This document shows, piece after piece, positions 1 through 6,758 of a stretch of 64,000 nt of DNA. The notes below the pieces were generated by a model. That model did no database searches. It was given only the letters and a program-made list of their open reading frames with translations, and had not been told where the DNA came from. Both the position numbers and the translations under genes were made by a program. Each line of letters opens with the position of its first letter. Position 1 is the first letter of the stretch. This DNA comes from CAZKBP01 sp964551015. Its GTDB lineage: Bacteria; Bacteroidota; Bacteroidia; Cytophagales; Microscillaceae. The stretch covers positions 32,439 through 96,438 of the forward strand of contig CAZKBP010000022.1 in the NCBI GenBank assembly GCA_964551015.1, given 5' to 3'.

Positions 1-186
1 GTCATTGATTATATGAAAGAATTCCCCAGCGCGATTATGGAGATGGCTCAATGGATGAAAGAAGGTAAGCTCCAAACCAGAGAACAAATTGAGGAAGGTA
101 TTGAGCATTTTCCAGAAGTATTCTTGAAGCTTTTTTCGGGTGATAAAATGGGCAAACTCATACTCAAAGTAGCCGAAGACGATTAG
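1..186 (+). CDS. NADP-dependent oxidoreductase, C-terminal 61 residues (partial)
   Basis: The reading frame is open from base 1 and stops at TAG 184-186, so only the C-terminus of the gene lies in the window. The visible end contains LQTREQIEEGIEHFPEVF, followed by LFSGDKMGKLILKV. This resembles the C-terminus of medium-chain zinc-independent NADP-dependent dehydrogenases of the CurA/leukotriene B4 dehydrogenase type, where a GIE..P.AF...F.G.N.GK..VK segment closes the Rossmann domain. Those enzymes reduce or oxidise alkenals and quinone-like substrates in the cytoplasm. The catalytic part lies outside the window, so the substrate cannot be named. Confidence 0.7.
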   Translation, partial: VIDYMKEFPSAIMEMAQWMKEGKLQTREQIEEGIEHFPEVFLKLFSGDKMGKLILKVAEDD

Positions 187-311
187 GCTTTACCAAAAAA
201 TCATCACAAAAACTCGAGCATAAAAATCGCAAGGAGATCGAGGATAACTCTTTGAAAAAGAAACACGTAACGAAAAATCCCAAACCGACAACTATTTAAA
301 AATCACTCAAC

Positions 312-1190
312 ATGAAATGGCTTAAAAGAATTGGAATATTTTTACTCGTGTTCCTGCTAATTGGCATAATTGGCTTTTGGATAATAGATGAACCTGTGCC
401 CGAAGGAGAGCAAGGCGAAGCAGCAGACTCACTCGCCCGAAAAATGATGCAGGCGGTCAATTTAGAAGCTTGGGAAGATACCAAGGCCATTCGCTGGGAC
501 TTCGGCGGTAGAAGAAAATTACTTTGGGATCGCGAGCGACATTTTGCCCAAGTCACCTGGGATGAGTACCAAGTGGTCGTTAATCTTAATAATCGCCAAG
601 GTATTGTCCAAGAAAAAAAATACAATAGTCAAGAAAAAGACGAAGAACTCATACAAAAAGCTTGGGAAATTTGGGTCAATGACGCTTTTTGGCTCAATCC
701 TATTGCCAAACTCTTTGATCCTGGTACCGAACGCAGACTGGTCACGCTGGATAATGGAGAAAAAGCCCTCTTAATCACCTACAGTAGTGGTGGAGCTACC
801 CCCGGTGATTCTTATCTATGGCTAGTAGATGACAATGGCTTGCCTCGTGCTTGGAAACTCTGGGTTTCCATCATTCCAATTGGTGGCTTTCAGTTTTCTT
901 GGGAAGATTGGCAAACGCTGCCTACGGGTGCGCTCGTTGCCACCCGCCATCAGAGTGCTATTTTTACGCTAAAATTAACCGAAATTGAGGCTGCCCGTAG
1001 CTTGGAAGGGTTGGTACAAAATGAAGATCCTTTTCAGGAATTAGCCCTGAAAACAGTGGAAGAAAAACCAGAAGAATCAGCACCAGAGGAAGCACCCACC
1101 GAGCCTCAGGAGGCTCCGATTGATTCTACACAACAAGAACCCGATTCTTTGGAGAGAAAAGAAAAAGAGGGAGATATGATGGAGATTTAA
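312..1190 (+). CDS. Membrane-anchored protein of unknown function, 292 aa
   Basis: An N-terminal hydrophobic segment (about residues 7-25, FLLVFLLIGIIGFWII) should act as a signal anchor. It is followed by a soluble domain rich in Trp and aromatic residues (about 35-240) and an acidic, Pro/Glu-rich tail (about 250-292, repeats of the EEAPTEPQEAP kind). The soluble part looks like beta-rich repeated strands (WDFGGRRKLLWDR, ALLITYSSGG, YLWLVDDNGLPRAWKLW), so a lipoprotein-carrier-like or all-beta fold is possible, but I do not recognise a family. The gene stands alone, 126 bases after the oxidoreductase, and is followed by a terminator-like hairpin. ATG at 312 is the only start that keeps the membrane anchor. 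Confidence 0.8.
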   Translation: MKWLKRIGIFLLVFLLIGIIGFWIIDEPVPEGEQGEAADSLARKMMQAVNLEAWEDTKAIRWDFGGRRKLLWDRERHFAQVTWDEYQVVVNLNNRQGIVQEKKYNSQEKDEELIQKAWEIWVNDAFWLNPIAKLFDPGTERRLVTLDNGEKALLITYSSGGATPGDSYLWLVDDNGLPRAWKLWVSIIPIGGFQFSWEDWQTLPTGALVATRHQSAIFTLKLTEIEAARSLEGLVQNEDPFQELALKTVEEKPEESAPEEAPTEPQEAPIDSTQQEPDSLERKEKEGDMMEI

Positions 1191-1246
1191 TAGAAAATAA
1201 AGATCCTTTTAAGAAAAGTCTTCTCGAAACACAAATATTTATTTGT

Positions 1247-1290
1247 AAAAACACTAAGATTTATTGGTAGATAGCTCTTAGCGTTTTTCT
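1247..1290 (+). terminator. Terminator-like hairpin after the 312-1190 gene
   Basis: AAAAACACTAAGA (1247-1259) pairs with TCTTAGCGTTTTT (1276-1288) with a single mismatch and a 16-base loop. The T-run is part of the descending arm, which fits an intrinsic terminator on the plus strand 57 bases after the stop codon. Confidence 0.6.
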
Positions 1291-1363
1291 ATTTACTTGG
1301 GTCAATTTCAGAGCTTTACAAGTGTAACAAATTCTTTTTTCTTTTAAAAGAGTTTTTCTTGTC

Positions 1364-1405
1364 AACAAATGATTGTATTATTTTCTGAAAATACGATCAT
1401 TTGTT
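1364..1405. promoter_or_regulatory. Hairpin overlapping the -33 region of the 1505 gene
   Basis: AACAAATGAT (1364-1373) is the reverse complement of ATCATTTGTT (1396-1405), and inner bases (GTATT.TTC / GAAAATAC) extend the pairing. No T-run follows, so it does not look like a terminator. Its right arm contains TTTG copies that could serve as the -33 element, so it may be an operator-like dyad. That role is inferred from position only. Confidence 0.4.
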
Positions 1406-1433
1406 TGTAAAAATTATCTTTATATTTACTTTG
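1404..1433 (+). promoter_or_regulatory. Candidate Bacteroidota sigma-A promoter for the LysM/C39-like gene
   Basis: TTTG at 1404-1407 is followed after 18 bases by TTACTTTG at 1426-1433. This is one mismatch from the known Bacteroidota consensus TTTG-N19..21-TAnnTTTG. The predicted transcript would start about 65 bases before the ATG at 1505. The match is imperfect in an AT-rich region, so this is only a candidate. Confidence 0.35.
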
Positions 1434-1504
1434 ACAAATAAACATGAAGTCTTAGATTTGCATCATTCAACAGAATAAACAGATTTTCCAATATTCTTCA
1501 TCCT

Positions 1505-3439
1505 ATGCAAATCCAGATCAAACCCCATCAGCCGGTCTTCCAAAAGGCAGACCCAGCTAAAGAAACGAAGACGAAGTCTTCTAAGCTCAGCCTCTACACC
1601 CCCTATGAGCTGTTTGCCCTGCAAATGCGCCTTGGCTACACTACGGCTCAGTTGGAGCAACTCCTTGCCCTTGACATTCCCTGGGATAAGATCAGCAAGG
1701 CTAAATTCACGGCTATGATGGATTATGGACTCTACCCCATTATCCGCCAATTTGGCTGGGAAAATGAAAAGCTCGATCCGCTTATCATCCACTATCTAAA
1801 AGAGACTTATCCCGATCAAATCACCCCTCAATCCATGCTTAGGTCGGGAGAGACGATCTTAGTACCGCTTTATTCCTCCTATGTAGCCCATACCCAGCCC
1901 GAGTCGGAGCAAAAAACCCAGAAAAATCCCGGCAAAAAAAACCGTGAAGCTCCACCACCGCCCTACCCCGCCTATGCCAACTTGCCCTCCCAAGGCACTT
2001 ACACCCTGCAAAAGGGTAAAACACTCTTCAGTGCCGCCCGTGAACTCGGCATCAATCTACACGCTTGGCTTCGCTACAATCATTATGAGGTGAGCAAAAT
2101 TAATCCTGCTTATGTGATTGACCATCGGGACGGCCGCGCCAAACAACTTCCGCCAGGCACGGTTTTGAGAATTCCTCCCCAAGACCATCACCTTTTTCAG
2201 AATCGCCAGCAAAACCAAGAGACCAAAGCCAGCCCCCAGCGAGAAGCTAATTCCAAAGAGAAGCCTCGATCCGAGCCAACCCGCACTCGCCATTCTAAAC
2301 CCAAAAAACCTGCTCCGCCCACGCCTACCGAACAAGCACGAGGCATTCGGGGCAAAGGACGGTCTTATCAAGAAATCGCCCGGGCACTTCGGCCTCATCT
2401 CCAAGATAAGGCTGTGGTAAAAGCCGTCCTAAGACTCGAGGGAGAAAATACTGATGATAGCTTGGCCTACGCCATCTCACATTCTCTCAAAGATTCAGAA
2501 TTGAATCATCTTCCCGAAAGTGTCTTGCACTTACTCAAAAATGCGATGGATGATGGCTACACTTGGGGAAGTTGGGGGCACGGACCAGAGATTGACCGCG
2601 TGAAACAAGCCCTGAGTAGCGTCCAGAAAAAAAAGAAAGAAGCGGAGGAGAAGAAGAAGAAACCAGTTTATCAGATCAATCAACTCCTCAAAAAAGAAAC
2701 TCTCAGCCCCGAAGAGATCGCTCAGGTGCGAAAATTGATCGAGAAATTAAAAGAAGCCGACATTCAAGGCGATTGCTACGAGCGATTGCAGTACAAAGCC
2801 CCTTATTTTAATCAGAGGGATAGTGTATTGAGTGGTCAAAGGGATGATGGTACCTGGGGGCCGTTGGGCGACTATATGTGTAATATGAGCGCAATGGCCA
2901 TGGGCTTAGCCGCGATGGGAATGCCCAATCCCAAACCAGAGATGCAATATGATGATGCTTTGGAGAAGATTCGGGACGATAAAGAAATGAGGAAACGCAC
3001 GGGAGGTGGTCAGCAAGATATTGCAAAACACTTTGGATACTACTATGGAGGATTAGTTGGTGACAAACAAAATCCGATAGATAATACTTGGATGTTTGAT
3101 AGCTTGCACGGAAAGACATATGACTATAATTGGTATGAGAATCATATAATTCCCGAACTTAGAAAGGGTAACTCAATAACTATCGGAATTGCTGATTTGT
3201 CATACGAGAATGGCCATATCGTACATTTGCTCGGGGTTGAAAAAAATGGAATCTATGTTCACGATCCAATGGGTGCCACGTATTGGGAGGGGAAAACCTA
3301 CACGGATGTAATGTACACCAATGCAAATGAAGTTAGTGGAAAAAATGCGACACGGGGTAAGAAGATTTTCTGGAATTTTAGTAGAATTAAAAAAGCTACC
3401 GCAGTTAAATTTAGCTGGATTAGGGTCACCAAGAAATAA
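1505..3439 (+). CDS. LysM-like and C39-like cysteine peptidase domain protein, 644 aa
   Basis: There is no signal peptide. An N-terminal region (1-135) of unknown fold ends in a LysM-like stretch (PQSMLRSGETILVPLYSS). A clearer LysM-like domain spans about 165-225 (TYTLQKGKTLFSAARELGIN to GTVLRIPP), followed by a Pro/Lys-rich linker (about 230-280), a charged helical region and a C-terminal papain-like domain (about 420-644). In that domain C459 (DYMCNMSAMAM), H571 (NGHIVHLLGV) and D587 (VHDPMGA) are in the order and spacing of C39/C39-like peptidases. Known relatives are peptidases or cell-wall-acting enzymes. A protein without a leader but with a cell-wall-binding module could be a delivered effector, but this is inference. 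The lipoprotein gene at 3441 follows after one base, suggesting co-expression and a functional pair. Confidence 0.7.
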   Translation: MQIQIKPHQPVFQKADPAKETKTKSSKLSLYTPYELFALQMRLGYTTAQLEQLLALDIPWDKISKAKFTAMMDYGLYPIIRQFGWENEKLDPLIIHYLKETYPDQITPQSMLRSGETILVPLYSSYVAHTQPESEQKTQKNPGKKNREAPPPPYPAYANLPSQGTYTLQKGKTLFSAARELGINLHAWLRYNHYEVSKINPAYVIDHRDGRAKQLPPGTVLRIPPQDHHLFQNRQQNQETKASPQREANSKEKPRSEPTRTRHSKPKKPAPPTPTEQARGIRGKGRSYQEIARALRPHLQDKAVVKAVLRLEGENTDDSLAYAISHSLKDSELNHLPESVLHLLKNAMDDGYTWGSWGHGPEIDRVKQALSSVQKKKKEAEEKKKKPVYQINQLLKKETLSPEEIAQVRKLIEKLKEADIQGDCYERLQYKAPYFNQRDSVLSGQRDDGTWGPLGDYMCNMSAMAMGLAAMGMPNPKPEMQYDDALEKIRDDKEMRKRTGGGQQDIAKHFGYYYGGLVGDKQNPIDNTWMFDSLHGKTYDYNWYENHIIPELRKGNSITIGIADLSYENGHIVHLLGVEKNGIYVHDPMGATYWEGKTYTDVMYTNANEVSGKNATRGKKIFWNFSRIKKATAVKFSWIRVTKK

Positions 3440-3440
3440 T

Positions 3441-4247
3441 ATGGTTATGAAAAAAGTGTTCCTTTTTATAGCATTCATCGCTATAATGACAAGTTGTAGA
3501 CACACTTCAAGAGAAAAATTATCGCGATCCGAGGAATCGTTTGAGACCGCAGAAATAGTCAGAGGTGAAGAAATTTCTGATACTAGCCGCTATACTAAGT
3601 ATAGTTTTGAGTGGCAGTCAGCAGGCGTAAGTTTCGAGTATTACTTGAACAAAGAATATTTAGGGGTGTCAAGTAGAAAAGATGTTCTGTTTTATTACAA
3701 GAGATTGCCTCCTTTTATATTCAAGCAAAATAAAACTTTTACACTTATTGATGAATATCAAAATAGAGTAGTAGAGCCAAATTTTTACATAGATAAATTA
3801 TACTATCAAAATATACAGAATGGATATCTAAAAGTCCACGAAGATAAAGGTTATGTAAAATCAGCAGTAGAGATAGCCCTTTTCACATCTTCTCAAAGAA
3901 ATTTGATAGTGGTCAATTATTTACATGAAGATTTAAAGCCTTTATTCCTCGAGTTGAAGAAAAGAAAAAGCTATGAAGAAGAAATGTACAGTTGGTCTCT
4001 ATTGCTAGATTACGAGGTTTCAAAAAGTTATCAAAAATTACTACAAAGCTTAGAAGCTTCTCACATATACTTCAAACTCCCCGAATACGGAACACAAATT
4101 ATAGCCGTCCGTAGCGACCTAGAATATCTGGAAAATCCAGAAGTATTTTTCCAAAATAAACTCCAAAATTACCCCGAAGAAATCATGCGCTTCGACTGGC
4201 AAAATGGCCGCTTTGTCCTAACCTCTGGTAGCAAAACCAAAGAATAA
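3441..4247 (+). CDS. Lipoprotein of unknown function coupled to the LysM/C39-like gene
   Basis: The open frame runs back into the upstream gene, but the signal peptide sets the start. ATG at 3441 (MVMKKVFLF) or 3447 gives a basic N-terminus, a hydrophobic stretch and a lipobox ending in Cys (IAIMTSC), so about 268 residues with the mature lipoprotein starting at that Cys. The body has alternating aromatic and charged residues (YYLNKEYLGVSSRK, FIFKQNKTFTLIDEYQNR) typical of beta-rich envelope proteins, with no family I recognise. It begins one base after the stop of the LysM/C39-like gene, so translation is probably coupled. A periplasm-facing lipoprotein beside a possible cell-wall-acting effector could be its immunity factor; this rests on context only. 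The sequence is clearly AT-richer than the first two thirds of the upstream gene. Confidence 0.75.
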   Translation: MVMKKVFLFIAFIAIMTSCRHTSREKLSRSEESFETAEIVRGEEISDTSRYTKYSFEWQSAGVSFEYYLNKEYLGVSSRKDVLFYYKRLPPFIFKQNKTFTLIDEYQNRVVEPNFYIDKLYYQNIQNGYLKVHEDKGYVKSAVEIALFTSSQRNLIVVNYLHEDLKPLFLELKKRKSYEEEMYSWSLLLDYEVSKSYQKLLQSLEASHIYFKLPEYGTQIIAVRSDLEYLENPEVFFQNKLQNYPEEIMRFDWQNGRFVLTSGSKTKE

Positions 4248-4252
4248 AAAGA

Positions 4253-4288
4253 AACCGCCCTATATCCAAGCTTGGATATAGGGCGGTT
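4253..4288. terminator. Perfect 36-bp palindrome between convergent genes
   Basis: The 18-base arm starting AACCGCCCTATATCC (4253-4270) is exactly mirrored at 4271-4288, with no unpaired loop bases. Read on the minus strand it is followed by TTCTTTTTATTC, a good U-tract, so it ends the 4309-5133 gene. On the plus strand it lies 6 bases after the stop of the 3441-4247 gene and probably also stops that transcript, although the following T-run is weak. Confidence 0.8.
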
Positions 4289-4308
4289 GGATCGTTCAAA
4301 AATAAAAT

Positions 4309-5133
4309 TTAAGCATCAGCCGCGGTTAGCGTAACGGTACGCTCCACGGTATTGAAAGGCCCATCAATTACATTTCCCTCGGCGTCAACTAATTCTAGTT
4401 TAATGGTAACTTCGCCCATTTCTAAACCGCCAATAGAGTAAGGAGCCCATTCAGTAATCATGTGTTCCTCACCATTGATAGTGGCTCTTACTTGGTTGCC
4501 ATCGGGCGAAAGAGTGGTATTGATCAGGAAGAAATCTAGCAACAAGCCATCGCCTTCGGCCATGGTGTATTCCCCTTTGGGACGGCTGTAAAATAGATGT
4601 GGAGCAGCCAAATCTACCACCATCGGCTCGCCTTCGCCTACCGTGAACGTGCGCAAGATGTACGAATTGTCATTCTTCACACTCTCGTGGTAAGAACGAG
4701 AAAGAAAAGCCAGCATGATATGCCCACCTGCTTCTAATTCTTTTTCGGCCTTGGGCTCATAGTGAGCAGAGTAAGGCTCGTTATCCATAATCACGTGAAT
4801 ATGTTGGCCTTTATCCGAGTTGGCGAGTGCCTTGCCTTCAGCATCTTCGGTTTGTACGCCTAGCTCGTAATTATTGACTTCAAAATTAAAAGTATAGGCT
4901 CCTTCAGGAATGGTAGCCTCGTTTTCCAAATTAGTAATACTGAGACTTGCATCCGCAAATTCAGGCGAAGAAACCTTGGTGAGTGTGTACTTTTTCTCCT
5001 CTACGCCTTCATTGGTGGTTTCCTCGGTATCCAGCGTATCCCCTTCGGTTTCCGTGGTCGTATCACCACCCCCGCAATAGGTGAAAAGAAAGAGACTAGA
5101 AAGGAAGAATACGGTTTTTAAGGATTTAGTCAT
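4309..5133 (-). CDS. Lipoprotein of unknown function, 274 aa
   Basis: The signal peptide ends in a lipobox with Cys at about residue 20 (SLFLFTYC|GGGD), followed by a Thr/Glu-rich tether (TTTETEGDTLDTEET). The rest (about 48-274) is beta-rich. It contains a His-containing stretch, GQHIHVIMDNEPYSAHYEP, and two sandwich-like halves, each ending in an Ig-like strand pattern (VTIKLELVDAEGNVIDG). This architecture is common among Bacteroidota lipoproteins, some of which are labelled DUF4399-like or phosphopeptide-binding in databases. I cannot confirm either label. The gene is monocistronic: a palindromic terminator follows it and the neighbouring gene on the same strand has its own terminator. 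Confidence 0.75.
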   Translation of the reverse strand: MTKSLKTVFFLSSLFLFTYCGGGDTTTETEGDTLDTEETTNEGVEEKKYTLTKVSSPEFADASLSITNLENEATIPEGAYTFNFEVNNYELGVQTEDAEGKALANSDKGQHIHVIMDNEPYSAHYEPKAEKELEAGGHIMLAFLSRSYHESVKNDNSYILRTFTVGEGEPMVVDLAAPHLFYSRPKGEYTMAEGDGLLLDFFLINTTLSPDGNQVRATINGEEHMITEWAPYSIGGLEMGEVTIKLELVDAEGNVIDGPFNTVERTVTLTAADA

Positions 5134-5272
5134 TGTTTTTTGTGTTTTGTTGGGTTTTGAAAGTTTATATTCCGAAGTTGTCTAAGATTTTGGTATAGAA
5201 GCGAAAAAATTCATTTTTGCAGCCCAAAGGTAAACTTTAAACAACTTCTCTACTAAGTCTTAACAAATAAAA

Positions 5273-5300
5273 AAGTTTTATGGCTAATTCCATAAAACTT
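5273..5300 (-). terminator. Intrinsic terminator of the M50 protease gene
   Basis: AAGTTTTATGG (5273-5283) pairs perfectly with CCATAAAACTT (5290-5300) around a 6-base loop. On the minus strand the stem is followed by a run of T, and it lies 38 bases after the stop codon of the 5339-6541 gene. Confidence 0.75.
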
Positions 5301-5338
5301 CTCTCGAAAATCCTTGGCCTATATTTTCTGGATTACAG

Positions 5339-6541
5339 CTACTCAAGCACCAGCTTCTGCCTTTCTGCCTGTGCCAGAATCGCTTCCGACCATTCTTTCT
5401 TGGCTTCTACGGAGCCTTTTTCCATGTCTTTATTGAGTTCAGCAACGGCTTGGCGTGCCCAATTAGCGGCTTCTTCGTAATGCTTCTGTACTAAAGCTAC
5501 CGATGCTCTAGCTCTAAACACGTGATTCTTGGGAATGGCAGCTCCGATCTTCGCCTGATCTAAAAAGTACTGTGCCTGCTCGGCATCTTTTTTATAAGTT
5601 GCTTCAAAATAAGCCTTGTCCAAAAATACGACTGCCTGATAACCTGCTGGAATTTCGTGTACGCCCTCCCAATATTGATCCAAATGATATGCTGCCTTTT
5701 CAAGCACTCCTTGATCCATGTAGGCGTAGTGCAGATAACCGTGTAAGTAAGTAGCAAAACGACTATCAGGTTCTAAGGCAATGGCTTCTTCTAAAGCATC
5801 TATATCTAAATCGCGAGGGCGGGTTGTGGTACTAGACTGTGCAATGGTGGTCAGAAGTACTATATCCTGTTTAGCAATCGCTCCGCCTTTCATCAAATTC
5901 AGCATACGCGCTCCATCCGAATAAAAGCCCCCTGCCCGCATTGGGATGATCGTAGAAATAAACAAAACCCATGAGAACGCCCCGCTCCAACCTACAAAAC
6001 TGGTGAAAACAAATACAGCTAGATGAGTCTGCGTCTGGTGAAAACCCGCCAAGAAATAAATTCCTAACATCAAGATGCCAAAACCCAGACTAGCCAAAGG
6101 CCCTCCGGCAATATAACGAAGAAATTTCTTCACCAAATTTTTCTTATGCTGTGGTAGGCAAAGTGCCAGTCCACCAAAGGTATTGAGATTCGTGTTCCAC
6201 TTAAACTGCAAGCGATCTTGCTCTTTTTCCCACATGAAAGGCCCTACGGTCAGCAAACGAAATTTAAAGCCTTGGGCAATTCCAGTTAAGGTGTGCCCTA
6301 GTTCGTGTACCAATATGTTCACCATAAAAACCAATGGAATCAGCACCAACCAACTCCAATAAAAAGCTTTGGGTGATTTCACCCCATCTACCAATGCTAA
6401 TTTTCCTGCCGAGTAGCCAACTAACGCACCCACCAACGTAAAGCCGATAAAAGTAAGGACCGTTCGCCCATTGTTTTTCTTTTTCTTTGGATTTTTAGTA
6501 GGCTCAGATTTCATATATATTTTTTGCTTATTTACTTCCAA
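5339..6541 (-). CDS. M50 (site-2-protease-like) membrane peptidase with C-terminal helical repeats
   Basis: The 400-residue protein has a basic cytoplasmic N-terminus and several membrane helices (about 29-50, 60-78, 140-165, 170-200). The zinc site HELGH (H79, E80, H83) lies in the second helix, as in the M50 family, which cleaves substrates within the membrane. The canonical second-motif region may be SDGARMLNLMKGG (about residues 210-222), where D should supply the third ligand. The soluble C-terminus (about 240-400) is all helical with TPR-like spacing (ATYLHGYLHYAYMDQG, FRARASVALVQKHYEEAANWA), perhaps for substrate or partner docking. The start at 6541 is an ATG; an alternative ATG lies at codon 10. 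No anti-sigma partner is adjacent, so the substrate is unknown. Confidence 0.85.
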   Translation of the reverse strand: MEVNKQKIYMKSEPTKNPKKKKNNGRTVLTFIGFTLVGALVGYSAGKLALVDGVKSPKAFYWSWLVLIPLVFMVNILVHELGHTLTGIAQGFKFRLLTVGPFMWEKEQDRLQFKWNTNLNTFGGLALCLPQHKKNLVKKFLRYIAGGPLASLGFGILMLGIYFLAGFHQTQTHLAVFVFTSFVGWSGAFSWVLFISTIIPMRAGGFYSDGARMLNLMKGGAIAKQDIVLLTTIAQSSTTTRPRDLDIDALEEAIALEPDSRFATYLHGYLHYAYMDQGVLEKAAYHLDQYWEGVHEIPAGYQAVVFLDKAYFEATYKKDAEQAQYFLDQAKIGAAIPKNHVFRARASVALVQKHYEEAANWARQAVAELNKDMEKGSVEAKKEWSEAILAQAERQKLVLE

Positions 6542-6695
6542 ATAAATACTCTTTGAACCATTAGTTGGATATTTTTAGCTAGCATTACAGGTAATCGAGT
6601 TAAATTTCAGAAGAATTCAAAAGATGTTTTCTTTGATTTCAAAACAAGAAGTTTTCTAAATAAGTAGGGGTTCTAAATAAATTATGATTCTTTTA

Positions 6696-6703
6696 TATAT
6701 TTG
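6696..6703 (+). promoter_or_regulatory. Candidate -7 box upstream of aconitase
   Basis: TATATTTG exactly matches the Bacteroidota TAnnTTTG -7 consensus, 56 bases before the aconitase ATG. No good TTTG is seen 19-21 bases upstream, so the promoter is only partly supported. Confidence 0.35.
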
Positions 6704-6758
6704 TTACTAAGAAAATATTCTTTGATTCACCATTTTTTAAATAAAATCCTTAGAAATT

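Larger units (their letters stand above)
1191..1504. other. Intergenic region with hairpins and a candidate promoter
   Basis: No credible gene is seen here. The stretch is AT-rich and holds a terminator-like hairpin (1247-1290), a second hairpin (1364-1405) and a Bacteroidota-type promoter candidate (1404-1433) ahead of the gene at 1505. Confidence 0.6.
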
